Shown here in pieces: positions 25,905-35,437 of a DNA stretch of 64,000 nucleotides. The notes under the pieces were generated by a model. It had not been told where the DNA came from, ran no database searches, and saw only the letters and a program-made list of their open reading frames with translations. The position numbers and the translations under genes are program-made. Each line of letters begins with the position of its first letter. Position 1 is the stretch's first letter. The stretch lies in contig OZ240251.1 of the NCBI GenBank assembly GCA_965198285.1, positions 3,162,001-3,226,000 of the forward strand, read 5' to 3'. The DNA is from UBA11872 sp965198285 (GTDB lineage: Bacteria; Chloroflexota; UBA11872).

Positions 25905-26792
25905 TTGACCGCGTCCAGCCCAACGCCCTCGATTCACGTGCGCCGCGCCGGACAGTGGGCCATGGTCGCGGCGGTCCTGACCATTGGGCTCATCACCTAC
26001 GGATCCTGGGTGCGCGTCTCAGGCTCCGGCCTGGGCTGCCCCGATTGGCCGCTCTGCGAAGGCGTGGTCGTTCCAGAGCTGGACGGCGCCACGGCCATCG
26101 AGTTCGGCCACCGTCTTTACGCCGGAGTCACCATGCTCACGGTTGTCCTGGCCGCGTGGTACGCGGTGCGAGGCCGGGCTTCCGACCCGCTGACCACCAG
26201 ACTCATCATCGGCGCGTTGGCGGCCGTTCTGGTCCAGGCCGTGCTGGGCGGAATCACCGTGCTGACCGAACTGCACGGCCTGGTGCGGCTGGCCCACCTC
26301 ACGTTTTCGTTGCTCACGCTGGCCCTGCTGACCGGCGGCGCGCTGCGCGCGCTGGATGTGCCCGGCACAGCGCTGCCGGGCGTGCGGCGTACGAGGGCTC
26401 TGCTGGTAGCTACCGCCTTTGTGGTTCTGGTGGGCGGCTCAATTGTGGGAACCAACACGAGCGCCGGCTGCCCGACGCTGCCACTCTGCGACGGCGACGC
26501 TGGCGCCGAGGCGCTGGGACTTCACACGTTGCACCGGGTGGCAGCCTCGCTGCTCCTGCTCACCTTCTATTTCACCGCATGGCAGGTCTGGCGACGCGGG
26601 GGAACGTGCGCCGCATTTCACCTGAGCCTGGGCGCCGCCCTGCTGAGCACCGCGCAGTTCGCCGTCGGCGTTGCCTCGATAGCCATTGGCTTGCGTCCGG
26701 AGCTGCGCGTGCTCCACCTCACGCTTGCCACGCTGCTCTGGTGGGTCGTTGTGATTCACTTCAGCCTGGGGATCCGGCACCGAAGCGGCTGA
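25905..26792 (+). CDS. ctaA: Haem A synthase (CtaA)
   Basis: 295 residues, about eight membrane helices. It oxidises haem O to haem A for aa3-type cytochrome oxidase. Diagnostic features are SWVRVSGSGLGCPDWPLC with its cysteine pair, FGHRLYAG (haem-ligand His), HLTFSLLTLA, TNTSAGCPTLPLC as the duplicated cysteine pair, LHTLHRVAAS and a final HLTLATLLWW histidine. The start is TTG 25905. The stop TGA overlaps the ctaB start ATG by one base (TGATG), indicating translational coupling. Confidence 0.92.
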   Translation: MTASSPTPSIHVRRAGQWAMVAAVLTIGLITYGSWVRVSGSGLGCPDWPLCEGVVVPELDGATAIEFGHRLYAGVTMLTVVLAAWYAVRGRASDPLTTRLIIGALAAVLVQAVLGGITVLTELHGLVRLAHLTFSLLTLALLTGGALRALDVPGTALPGVRRTRALLVATAFVVLVGGSIVGTNTSAGCPTLPLCDGDAGAEALGLHTLHRVAASLLLLTFYFTAWQVWRRGGTCAAFHLSLGAALLSTAQFAVGVASIAIGLRPELRVLHLTLATLLWWVVVIHFSLGIRHRSG

Positions 26793-27664
26793 TGCCCACG
26801 TTGGCACGCCACCTGTTCCCGCTGGCCAAACCCCGCATCGTGCTGCTGCTGGTCTTCACCGCGGCGGCCGGGGTCTGGAAGGCCGCAGCCGGCCAGCCTG
26901 ACCCCGCAGTGCTCCTGGCGGTCGTCCTGGCCGGCGCCGTAGCAGCCGCCGGGTCGAACCTGATCAACCAGGGGCTGGAAGCCGACATCGACTCCGTGAT
27001 GCGCCGAACCCGCACGCGCCCGGTGGCTTCGCGCCAAGTGGGCGCTATCGCGGCCGTCGCCACCGGTCTGGTCCTGGTCGCGGTCGCCGTCGCGGTCCTG
27101 GCGGTGAGCACCAACCTACTCGCCGCCCTGCTCACGCTCGCCGCGTCCGCGGTCTATGTGCTCGTATACACCGTGGTACTGAAGCGCCGCTCTTGGAACA
27201 ACATCGTGATCGGCGGCGCGGCCGGCGCGTTCCCTCCGCTGATAGGTGTGGCCGCCGTTTCAGGCCAGGTTGACGACCTGGGCCTGTACATGTTCGCCTT
27301 CGTCTTCTTCTGGACGCCGCCGCATTTCTGGACGCTTTCGCTCTTGCTCCGTAGGGACTACGCCGCCGCCAGGGTCCCCATGCTGGGCGCCGTCGCCAGT
27401 CCCCACGACACGGCTGTCCAGGTGATGCTGTACATCCTTTTCCTTACCGGCCTGGCCTGGCTGCCCCTGGCCGCCGGCTACGGCGGGCTGACCTTCGCGC
27501 TGGCGGGAACTCTGCTTAGCGCCTATTGGCTGCGCGCATCCTGGCCCCTACGCAACGGCGCGAGTTCCCGGCAGACGCTGTCCGCCTACAAGTTCTCCCT
27601 GCTCTACCTGGCGCTGATGTTCCTGATCCTGGCCACCGAGCCAATGCTCCCCTGGTACATCTAG
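26792..27664 (+). CDS. ctaB: Protohaem IX farnesyltransferase (CtaB)
   Basis: 290 residues, UbiA-superfamily prenyltransferase with about nine membrane helices. It adds farnesyl diphosphate to haem B to make haem O. The Asp-rich substrate motif is NQGLEADIDSVMRRTRTRP. The second conserved loop is YTVVLKRRSWNNIVIGGAAGAFPPLIG, followed by FFWTPPHFWTLSLL and KDYA-like RRDYAAARVPML. The start ATG is coupled to the ctaA stop; a much longer in-frame reading back to 25640 is only the open frame antiparallel to ctaA codon structure and was rejected. Confidence 0.93.
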   Translation: MPTLARHLFPLAKPRIVLLLVFTAAAGVWKAAAGQPDPAVLLAVVLAGAVAAAGSNLINQGLEADIDSVMRRTRTRPVASRQVGAIAAVATGLVLVAVAVAVLAVSTNLLAALLTLAASAVYVLVYTVVLKRRSWNNIVIGGAAGAFPPLIGVAAVSGQVDDLGLYMFAFVFFWTPPHFWTLSLLLRRDYAAARVPMLGAVASPHDTAVQVMLYILFLTGLAWLPLAAGYGGLTFALAGTLLSAYWLRASWPLRNGASSRQTLSAYKFSLLYLALMFLILATEPMLPWYI

Positions 27665-27904
27665 CCTGTCTCCACGCGCCATGGTCATGTCCGAATCCTG
27701 TGGTCCCCGCGCGTGTCCGGTCAGCGGAGACCCAGCACCGATGCTGCAGCGCAGGTCGACGCTGGATCACGGCGTCCCGGCTTGAAGGAGTCTTAAGCAG
27801 CGCCGCTTGCCAGGTTCAGACCGGTCGCTTCGTGTCCCCGGCCTGCGCCGTCATACACTCAGAAGGATCGCGACAGCGCTCCCAGACTGAGTCCGAGGCG
27901 AACC

Positions 27905-29119
27905 GTGGAAACCCAATCACAAGCAGACCGGGAACCACCCGACACGCACGATAGGCCGTCGAAGACGGTCTACGTCCTGCATGGCCAAGCGATCGCAAGC
28001 CGAGGTCGGCGCTTCGCGGCCATGGTCATCGATTCCGCGATCATCGCGCTCATTGTCCTCATGATGTTCGGCGTCGCGGTCTCGGGCGAGGATGCGAAGA
28101 TGCCATGGGAATCGGCGGCCACCCTAACCGTGGCTTTTCTTATCTTCTATCACATCCTCGCTTGGACGGCATTTAGTGCAACCCCGGGCAAGATGATGCT
28201 GAAGCTGCAAATCGTCGATCGCAATGGATGGCGGATCGGGATTCTGCAGTCGGTAGGCCGACTGGTTGGATACGGGATATCGACACTTGTTATTGGACTT
28301 GGTTTCCTATGGATATTCGTCAACCGATTCGGCCGTGGATGGCATGACTATATAGCGGGAACGTACGTGATTTACAAAGACCCCGACAAGTCTCGCTCCC
28401 GCAACATGGCCGGTGACTTTTTCCAAGACCTAATGGGTGGACCACCCAGCAAAAGAGACTTTGCAGACCCCGGCTCTGCTAAAGCCACGCATGGCAGGTT
28501 AGCAGCCGACGAACGGGAAGAGGCTGGGCAGCGGGTGAGAGTCGTAGACGTGGAAAATGCCACGCAGACCCGCGCGGACCGACCAGTCATTGGCGATTAC
28601 CCGGTTGCCGACTTCTCACGTCGTTTAATTGCATTTGGGCTTGATATCTTCGCATCACTTGTCGCTTCACTCGCAGCACTTTTTGTATTGTCAATATGGA
28701 TTCCGCAAACGCCCGATGGGTTTGCAGGCGAAGATACTGCCAGGCAGGACGCCATCAGACTCTCCATAATCTTAGCCTTGATCTTCGGCTATCTTGTCTA
28801 TCCCGTGATTTCGAACTGGCTGTTCAAGTCCACGGCAGGAAAACGAATCATGCATCTCCAAGTAGTCGATGTACACGGACAAAACGTAGGTCTTTCTCGG
28901 CTACTAACCAGACACGTAGGCTACTTCGTCTCAGCCCCGGTAGTGCTCATGGGCTTCATCTCGGTTTTGTCCGATGACTACTCGCAAAGCTGGCACGACA
29001 AGATAGCCAAGACTTACGTTATATACACCGGCGACGGGCGCATCAGCGATCAGCGGACGACGCGCCGCCCGCGGACGACCGGCAAGGGACAGCTTCGAAG
29101 CGATTGGCCAACCGAGTAG
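27905..29119 (+). CDS. Tandem RDD-domain membrane protein (1)
   Basis: 404 residues from GTG 27905. Two RDD domains (about 25-160 and 230-380) each have three hydrophobic helices. Each begins with the R..A..D signature (RGRRFAAMVIDSAII; FSRRLIAFGLDIF). Each also contains ATPGKM/TAGKR followed by LQIVDRNGW/LQVVDVHGQ and ends W-H-D-x-I-A-x-T-Y-V-I-Y. Between them is a polar, charged linker. RDD proteins are inner-membrane proteins of mostly unknown role, a few linked to ion homeostasis. The adjacent gene is a paralogue, and their last ~58 nt are identical. Confidence 0.82.
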   Translation: METQSQADREPPDTHDRPSKTVYVLHGQAIASRGRRFAAMVIDSAIIALIVLMMFGVAVSGEDAKMPWESAATLTVAFLIFYHILAWTAFSATPGKMMLKLQIVDRNGWRIGILQSVGRLVGYGISTLVIGLGFLWIFVNRFGRGWHDYIAGTYVIYKDPDKSRSRNMAGDFFQDLMGGPPSKRDFADPGSAKATHGRLAADEREEAGQRVRVVDVENATQTRADRPVIGDYPVADFSRRLIAFGLDIFASLVASLAALFVLSIWIPQTPDGFAGEDTARQDAIRLSIILALIFGYLVYPVISNWLFKSTAGKRIMHLQVVDVHGQNVGLSRLLTRHVGYFVSAPVVLMGFISVLSDDYSQSWHDKIAKTYVIYTGDGRISDQRTTRRPRTTGKGQLRSDWPTE

Positions 29120-29324
29120 GCGGCTCGCACCTTAGGATTCGCACGAATCGCGGTGCAGTCATCTGGGGCTCCAGTTCAGGCGCTGCGCGCAAGCCAATGC
29201 GGGAGTTCTGTCAGGCAAGTCCACAGCGATTCGAGTTGCAGCGCTCGCAGTGCGCAAGTATAGTTCCTGCGACACATCGTTAACCATATGCAATGGAATC
29301 CACCAACAGTCCACTTATAGCTCG

Positions 29325-30557
29325 ATGAGGCAGATTGAGGACACGCAGTCAGCGCGTCATCTTGGACCGACAAAGCCGAGCGGTGAACGCACGAAGGCCG
29401 TCCAAACGCTACACGGCTATGAGATCGCCAGCCGAAGTCGACGCGCCGCAGCCATGCTCGTCGACTTTTGCATTGCAGCGATCGTGAGCTCAATGCTGAT
29501 AGGTCTTGCTCTCGCAGGCGACGCAGGAGGCCCAGCGCCATTGCCAGCCGCTGCGACGATGGCAATTGGATTTCTCTGCTTTTATCACGTCCTGACATGG
29601 ACCGTATTCAGCGCAACTCCGGGCAAGATGCTTCTCAGACTCAAGGTGGTGGATCGTAACGGTTGGGGCATCGGAATATCTCAGGCGGCCAGCCGCTGCC
29701 TTGGATACGGAATTTCAACACTTATCTTCGGGCTTGGATTCGCATGGATATACATTGACCGTCACCGGCGTGGCTGGCACGATCTAATCGCTAGCACCTA
29801 TGTAATCTACGAAGGATCGGGCGAAACTAGATCGAGAGACATGGCAGCCGATCTCTTGCACGATTTATCCACTGGGCCACCCGTAGTTCGCACGACTAGT
29901 GCCGTGCAAGAAATCAATTCACGCGAACAGAGCCAAGCAATCGATGCTGGTGATCGAGACAGGCGACCGACGGAATCTGTAGACATAGGGCGCGATAGTA
30001 TAGCGCCAAATAAACGACCGTCAATTGGAGGGTATCCAGTCGCGTCATTCCCCCGCAGATTGCTCGCGATCGCCTTTGACTTTTTGATTTCCCTATCGGC
30101 GACCGTTCTGATACTTGCCATCCTAGTATTGCCGCCAGTAAACAAGCCGCCGCCAGGGTCACAATTGGATGCCTATATCAAGCATGACACCTTTCGCACC
30201 TTTGCAATCGTTGCACTAGTTATCAGTTATATTGTTTATCCAATCATTTCAAACTGGTTCTTCAAGGGTACTGCTGGAAAGCGACTTCTACACTTACAGA
30301 TTGTCGATTTCAAAGGCCGGCATGTTGGGCTCGGTTGGATTCTTATTAGACATGCTGCCTATATTCTCTCTGCAGCGGTTCTACCGCTAGCAATTGCCTG
30401 GATTGCGTTCGACCGGAAGTCACAGGGTTGGCACGACAAGATAGCCAGAACTTACGTAACCTATACCGGCGACGGGCGGATCAACGATCGGCGAACGGCG
30501 CGCCGCCCGCGGACGACCGGCAAGGGACAGCTTCGAAGCGATTGGCCAACCGAGTAG
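29325..30557 (+). CDS. Tandem RDD-domain membrane protein (2)
   Basis: 410 residues from ATG 29325 (an in-frame start at 29250 is possible; neither has a clear ribosome site). It has the same two-RDD architecture as its upstream neighbour: RSRRAAAMLVDFCI and FPRRLLAIAFDFLI signatures, SATPGKMLLRLKVVDRNGWG and TAGKRLLHLQIVDFKG, and two W-H-D-x-I-A endings. Codon use is noticeably AT-richer (ATA, AGA, TTA codons) than in most genes here. The two proteins are diverged over most of their length, yet the final codons share an identical DNA block. Confidence 0.8.
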   Translation: MRQIEDTQSARHLGPTKPSGERTKAVQTLHGYEIASRSRRAAAMLVDFCIAAIVSSMLIGLALAGDAGGPAPLPAAATMAIGFLCFYHVLTWTVFSATPGKMLLRLKVVDRNGWGIGISQAASRCLGYGISTLIFGLGFAWIYIDRHRRGWHDLIASTYVIYEGSGETRSRDMAADLLHDLSTGPPVVRTTSAVQEINSREQSQAIDAGDRDRRPTESVDIGRDSIAPNKRPSIGGYPVASFPRRLLAIAFDFLISLSATVLILAILVLPPVNKPPPGSQLDAYIKHDTFRTFAIVALVISYIVYPIISNWFFKGTAGKRLLHLQIVDFKGRHVGLGWILIRHAAYILSAAVLPLAIAWIAFDRKSQGWHDKIARTYVTYTGDGRINDRRTARRPRTTGKGQLRSDWPTE

Positions 30558-30821
30558 GTTGCCGACGTGTGTCGCTGCCGGCTCTGATTGCGTTTAGGTG
30601 CGCGCTCGGTACTCGCGCGAGTGCGTCGCCCGACGCTCCCAAGACTAGGTGCGGTCGAGCGGCCTGGACCAGACTCGGCTCCTATCGCGAGCACAGTCCC
30701 GGCCACGCGCTGGTCTTGAACTGACTCGCGTAAATCCGGCCCCGTTCGGATATCTCGTCAGCCGGCGAGCGCTATAATTCGACTCCGCAGTAGCGGCGAG
30801 CACCCTTACCGGAGGCGACCC

Positions 30822-31328
30822 GTGGCTACGCAGCCAGACCAGCCACCAAAGGTATCTGAAGGCGACGGATCCGCTGTAACCGACGATGTCTCGCCGGGTG
30901 GCTACCCCCTGGCACGATTCCGGACTCGGTTCGACGCGAACCTGCTTGATCTGTGCGTGCTGTTACTCGTAATGATGCTCGCCAGCCTGGCCTTCAGCCT
31001 CGATCACTCCCGCCTGCTCGAATCCCAATACGCCATCTACATCATTCCCTACTATCTCTACTACGCCATCATCTACTTCGCCGTGTTCTGGTGGATATGG
31101 GGCGCGACGCCGGGCAAGCTGATTTTCGGCCTGCGCATCGTCGACCACAGAGGCGGACCCATCGGACTTGAGCGCGCCCTGGTGCGGACCATCCAACTTC
31201 CGCTGTTCCTCGGTTTCATCTGGGCCGCGTTCGACGATCACCGGCAAGGCATCCACGACAAGATGGCCGGAACCTACGTGATCGACAAGCGGCGCGGGCG
31301 CACCGCGGAGACCGCGGCGGCGAAGTAG
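30822..31328 (+). CDS. Single RDD-domain membrane protein
   Basis: 168 residues from GTG 30822 with GGAGG upstream. One RDD domain: RFRTRFDANLLDLCVLLLVM, a second hydrophobic stretch (YAIYIIPYYLYYAIIYFAVFWW), ATPGKLIFGLRIVDHRGGPIG and the terminal IHDKMAGTYVIDKRRG. This is the classic short RDD form, and its full GC content matches the genome. It is third in a row of RDD genes, which suggests local amplification. Role unknown. Confidence 0.82.
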   Translation: MATQPDQPPKVSEGDGSAVTDDVSPGGYPLARFRTRFDANLLDLCVLLLVMMLASLAFSLDHSRLLESQYAIYIIPYYLYYAIIYFAVFWWIWGATPGKLIFGLRIVDHRGGPIGLERALVRTIQLPLFLGFIWAAFDDHRQGIHDKMAGTYVIDKRRGRTAETAAAK

Positions 31329-31414
31329 GCAGCGCGTCCGATCCGGGTCCGCTTGCCGTTCAATCCCGTTCACCGCGTTTGGCCGCGCCGCTTCGGTTCC
31401 GTACCATCGCACTC

Positions 31415-32170
31415 GTGCTTGAACTCTTTGACGCCAACTGCGCGCTGGGCATGGTTTCCCGGCCCGGACCGGCCGGGGCGTTTCTCAGCGCCGATGACCT
31501 GGCGGCGCATCAGGCGCGCTTTGGGATCGGCAAGGCGCTGGTCTACCACTCGCTGGCGCTGGAAGAGCACCCGATGGCCGGGAATGAGTTGCTGATGCAG
31601 GCGCTGGAAGGCCACGACTCGCTGATCCCGTCCTGGCTGGCACTGCCACATCACACCGGGGAGTTCCCTGAGCCGTCGCGGTTTGTGGAGGAACTGCGCT
31701 CGGCGGGCGTGTGCGCCGTCCGGATCTTTCCGGACCAGCAGCGGTTTCTGACGGACGATTGGGTGTTGGGTGACCTGTTCGCGGCGTTGGCGGGCCAGGT
31801 CCCGCTGTTTTGGCACATAGACAGCCTGGACACGCCCACAGCCCGCGACCTGTACCGCGTCTCCACCTCGCATCCAGACCTGCAAATCGTGGTCTGCGAC
31901 GTGGACAAGATGATCAACCGAACGATTACGCCGCTGATGCGGGAAGCGCCAAACCTCTGGCTGGAGACCGGCGGGTACCGCACGCACCGGGGAATCGAGT
32001 ACTTGTCGAATGCCGTCGGCGCTGATCGTCTCGTGTTTGGCACAAAGCTACCCTGGCAGGCGGTTGGTCCTCCCCACGCCGAACTGATGTACGCGGATAT
32101 CGACGACGACGCGCGCCGGGCCATCGGCGCGACGAACCTGGAGCGGCTGCTCGCCATGGCGGCCTGGTAG
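31415..32170 (+). CDS. Amidohydrolase-fold protein lacking metal motifs
   Basis: 251 residues from GTG 31415 (TTG 31379 is also open). The overall pattern follows the amidohydrolase-2 family: an N-terminal LELFDANCALG, then IPSWLALPHHTGEFPEPSRF, VCAVRIFPD, VPLFWHIDS, LWLETGGYRTHRGIEYL and the terminal NLERLL. The metal-binding HxH is replaced by DANCA, and the catalytic Asp of the usual FGSDYP is replaced (FGTKLPW). It is probably non-catalytic or works by another mechanism. It is 4 bp upstream of a second amidohydrolase that keeps these residues, so the two may form a complex. Confidence 0.75.
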   Translation: MLELFDANCALGMVSRPGPAGAFLSADDLAAHQARFGIGKALVYHSLALEEHPMAGNELLMQALEGHDSLIPSWLALPHHTGEFPEPSRFVEELRSAGVCAVRIFPDQQRFLTDDWVLGDLFAALAGQVPLFWHIDSLDTPTARDLYRVSTSHPDLQIVVCDVDKMINRTITPLMREAPNLWLETGGYRTHRGIEYLSNAVGADRLVFGTKLPWQAVGPPHAELMYADIDDDARRAIGATNLERLLAMAAW

Positions 32171-32174
32171 CCCG

Positions 32175-33005
32175 ATGTTTGGCAACGTCTGGCGCCACCA
32201 CGCGCCGCACCCGCATCACCACCGGCCAGACCCCGTCGCCGCCGACGCGCTGGCGGGCGAGCCGCTGGAAGATTTCGTCATCGACGTCCACAGCCATCCA
32301 GGGCCGGGTACCAACTTCTTTTACCAAGGTGGCGGGGTGGACGACTTACTGCGCGTCATGGACCTCACGGGCGTGGACTACTCGTGCTTCAGCGCGTACA
32401 CGGCCATCGGGCCGGACTTCGTACGCGGGAACGAGCTGGTGGCCGGGGCGGTGCGTGACCATCCCGACCGGGTCATTGGGTTCGCGGTCCCGAATCCGCA
32501 CTATCCCGACCTGGCGAAGGAAGAGTTGATTCGCCGCGTGGACGAGCAGGGCTTTCGCGGCATCAAGATCCACACCACCAGTCACGACTACCCGCTGCAT
32601 GGCCCCAACTACTTACCGGTGTTCGAGTTCGCCGACGACCATCGGCTGCCGATCCTCAGTCACACGTACGACTCGCCGGCGCGTGTGCGCGAACTGGCCA
32701 CCACCTATCCCAACGCGCGGTTCATATGGGCGCATGCGATCTGGCAGCACATCCGCACTCCAGACCTGGCTTTGACGGTTCGCGACTTGCCGAACGTCTA
32801 TTGCGAGATGTCCGGTTCCGGCAACCGTCGGGGGCAGATCGAGTCGTTCGTGCGGGTGGCCGGGGTTGAGAGTGCCGTGTTCGGGTCCGACTACCCGGTG
32901 CTCGGCCAAACCTGGCAGATGGGTAACGTGGCGCACGCCGATCTGAGTGCTGACGAAAAGCGCAAGATCTTCAGCGAGAACATCCGCGGCGCGCTGGGGT
33001 TATAA
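32175..33005 (+). CDS. Amidohydrolase-2 family metal-dependent hydrolase
   Basis: 276 residues. Metal-site and catalytic features are intact: VIDVHSHPGPG (His39, His41), GIKIHTTSHD, LPILSHTY, FIWAHAIWQH and VFGSDYPVLGQ (catalytic Asp). Family members act as decarboxylases, lactonases or amidases on small carboxylic substrates in the cytoplasm. The N-terminus is histidine-rich (HHAPHPHHH). It follows the preceding gene by only 4 bp, so co-transcription and probable functional pairing are expected. Confidence 0.85.
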   Translation: MFGNVWRHHAPHPHHHRPDPVAADALAGEPLEDFVIDVHSHPGPGTNFFYQGGGVDDLLRVMDLTGVDYSCFSAYTAIGPDFVRGNELVAGAVRDHPDRVIGFAVPNPHYPDLAKEELIRRVDEQGFRGIKIHTTSHDYPLHGPNYLPVFEFADDHRLPILSHTYDSPARVRELATTYPNARFIWAHAIWQHIRTPDLALTVRDLPNVYCEMSGSGNRRGQIESFVRVAGVESAVFGSDYPVLGQTWQMGNVAHADLSADEKRKIFSENIRGALGL

Positions 33006-33054
33006 GCAGACCCGCGACGCGCGACGGCTCACCGGCTAGCGTTTCCGGATCGCG

Positions 33055-34419
33055 CTAAGGCGCGTGCTCCTCGTCAGGTGCCGAGTCCCCCGCCCGCACG
33101 CGCTCGTGGTTCAGCAGTTGCCGAATCTCGGCCAGACGCCCGGCGTGGGCCGGATCGTCAGCCAGATTTCGAGACTCCCAGGGGTCTTCGGCCAGATTGA
33201 AAAGCTGGCTGTGCGTCAGGCCGGCGAGGTGGGACTCGATCAGCTTTAGGTCGCCGCGGCGAACCATGCGTTGTCGGGACTCGTCGGGAGCGAGGTCTTG
33301 GCCGCCCTGAAAGGCGGCCAAGACGGCGTCGCGCGTCCCGGCTTCCCGCCCGTCGAGCACCGGGACCAGGCTGATGCCTTCGGATCCGGGCGGGACCTCC
33401 ACGCCGGCGAAGTCCAGGATGGTCGGAAAGACGTCGTGCAGGTAGCACAGGCCCTCGCGCCGTTGACCTGCGGGGATCCCGGGTCCACGAACGATCAGGG
33501 GAACGCGGAGGCTGTGGTCATAGACGTTCTGCTTACCCAGCAATCCGTGTTGCCCGACGGCCAGTCCGTGGTCGGCGGTGTAGACCACGATCGTGTTTTC
33601 AGCATGGCCTGAGGCAGACAGCGCATCCAGCAAGCGGCCAATCTGCGCGTCGAGGTGGCTGACCATCCCGTAGTAGTCGGCGATGTGACGCCGGACTTCG
33701 TCCGGATCACGGGGATGCGCCGCCAGTGACTCGTCGCGCCCGTGCAGGTGCCCGTTGTCGAAGGGGTGCATGCGCGCAAAGTTTGGCGGTAGTTCGATGT
33801 CCTCGGGCGGGTACCTGGCGGCGAACTCCGGCGGCGGCGTGCGCGGGTCGTGCGGCGACGTAAAAGCTGTGTACATGCAGAACGGCTGGTCGGCGGGATG
33901 CTCGTGCAGCAGCCGAATCGCCGTATCGACGAAGATCTCGGTTGAGAATCCACGTCCAATCGAGACCGCCTCCGGCGGGTACACGCCGTCCGGGTCGAAG
34001 TCATGCAATGGGACCGCCTCGTGATCCGACATCCCGCCGAAGAAGATGCTGCCTCCACCGTCGAAGCTGCGGGCGAAGAGTTTGGGTTCGTTGTGCCACT
34101 TGCCGACGCCATAGGTCCGGTACCCGGCGGCGCGCAGCAACTGCGGAAACGTCGGGATCTCCGCATCCATCGGATACGGGGATAGACCGTCAGGGTTTGG
34201 AGCAAAGACCCGGAACAACGAGCGGCCGGTTAGCAACATCGCGCGGCTGGGCATGCAGACCGCGTTCGACGTGGACCCCATGATGTAGGTGCTTGTGAGC
34301 GTGGTACCGGCGGCGGCCAGGGCATCAAGCGTGGGCGTGTGCACGGCGGGATTGCCCAGCGAGCCGATGACGTCGTGCCGATGGTCGTCGGCGATCAGGA
34401 ACAGGAAGTTCGGCGGCAT
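33055..34419 (-). CDS. Type I sulfatase (2)
   Basis: 454 residues. Formylglycine motif CMPSR (Cys55). Metal residues are in FLIADDH (Asp11-Asp12) and YTADHGLAVGQHG. The lysine-containing LGKQNVYDHSLRVPLIVRGPG segment and a C-terminal QLFNLAEDPWESRNLADD, typical of the small C-terminal sulfatase domain, are present. No signal peptide, so probably cytosolic. It is convergent with the amidohydrolase pair. It groups by style with the arylsulfatase A-like enzymes; the substrate is unknown. Confidence 0.92.
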   Translation of the reverse strand: MPPNFLFLIADDHRHDVIGSLGNPAVHTPTLDALAAAGTTLTSTYIMGSTSNAVCMPSRAMLLTGRSLFRVFAPNPDGLSPYPMDAEIPTFPQLLRAAGYRTYGVGKWHNEPKLFARSFDGGGSIFFGGMSDHEAVPLHDFDPDGVYPPEAVSIGRGFSTEIFVDTAIRLLHEHPADQPFCMYTAFTSPHDPRTPPPEFAARYPPEDIELPPNFARMHPFDNGHLHGRDESLAAHPRDPDEVRRHIADYYGMVSHLDAQIGRLLDALSASGHAENTIVVYTADHGLAVGQHGLLGKQNVYDHSLRVPLIVRGPGIPAGQRREGLCYLHDVFPTILDFAGVEVPPGSEGISLVPVLDGREAGTRDAVLAAFQGGQDLAPDESRQRMVRRGDLKLIESHLAGLTHSQLFNLAEDPWESRNLADDPAHAGRLAEIRQLLNHERVRAGDSAPDEEHAP

Positions 34420-34503
34420 GGGCCGGAATCATGGGAATGCGCGGACGGCTCAGCGTAGCGCGGCCGCTGGGGTGTCCAGCGACCACCTCGAGCGCTCGGC
34501 TCT

Positions 34504-35223
34504 CTAGGCGTGGCGTTCAGTCAACCGCCGACCGCGACGCACGACGATCTCCGATCCATCCGCCAGAAAGGCCGATGCGGGCTCTCGGCTCAGCGCTTGG
34601 GCAAATTCGTTGCCGTACAGCCGGGCGACGTCACACACCAACTCGACCTCAGCCGCTTGAGCAACGCGCCAGCGCGGATGCTCGACCTGGTATTCGAGCG
34701 TCGAACCGTCCCTTTGAACCGCGTATCCCCAGTAGTGTTCGGTGATGAACGCGGCTTCGGATGCCGGGTCGGCAAGGTGCCAGTCGCCCAGGCCTGCGAG
34801 TGCCAGGCCGTTCCAGGCGCCGTCAAGTCGCCACTCGTAGCGCGCGGAGATGTCGTCCACGGCGTGGCGCATCGGCAGAGCGACGTAGTTTTCGTTGTAT
34901 ACCGTCCGCGCGACCCACGCGATGGCGCGCCGGGGAACGATCTCCTTGACGAAGACCACCCCGCGCCGCACCTCGCCTTCAACCTCGCGCCGCACATAGA
35001 ATCGGAGGTTCAGCTCCAGGAAGTTGGAGTGGAACGGAATGGGAATGCCCATCAGCCGCGTCTTGAGAAACCGGAACCCGACGACGCTGACGAAGCAGCG
35101 GCCGTCCCATAGATCGAGCTCGGTGCCCGCCGGCACATATGGGAGAAGGACCTCCTGGTCGATCTCGTAGTTGAGGAGCGCCAGGTCGCGCCACTCGGCG
35201 GTGAGAAAGGTGCGTTCAGGCAT
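34504..35223 (-). CDS. DUF2071 (YqjF-like) protein
   Basis: 239 residues of the YqjF/DUF2071 family. Seen segments are TAEWRDLALLNYEIDQEVLLPYVPAGTELD, FVSVVGFRFLKTRLMG, HSNFLELNLRFYVRRE and GVVFVKEIVPRRAIAWVAR, plus YNENYVALPMRH. The family is related in fold to acetoacetate decarboxylase, but no activity is established for most members. It lies alone between a sulfatase and a nuclease-like gene. Confidence 0.82.
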   Translation of the reverse strand: MPERTFLTAEWRDLALLNYEIDQEVLLPYVPAGTELDLWDGRCFVSVVGFRFLKTRLMGIPIPFHSNFLELNLRFYVRREVEGEVRRGVVFVKEIVPRRAIAWVARTVYNENYVALPMRHAVDDISARYEWRLDGAWNGLALAGLGDWHLADPASEAAFITEHYWGYAVQRDGSTLEYQVEHPRWRVAQAAEVELVCDVARLYGNEFAQALSREPASAFLADGSEIVVRRGRRLTERHA

Positions 35224-35437
35224 AGATGCCGCGGGGAGCTAGCTGTGCCCAGATCGTCTTCTGCAAGCCTAGCCGACAGGTCGCGTCGAACTGGCGACGA
35301 GCGAGAGCGGTTAGCCCAAGACTGGGACTCGCCGTTCATATGCAGAGCCAGTCAAGCACGGAATCGTGGCCGAAATCATTCGTCAGGCGACTGGCGATGA
35401 ATCAGAATGCGGCCAGTACCTGGTTAGGGACTGAGGA

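Noticed and set aside
25640..26791. In-frame 5' extension of ctaB over ctaA
   Set aside because: Arg/Gly-rich nonsense text; ctaA in another frame has all family motifs, and ctaB starts at 26792.
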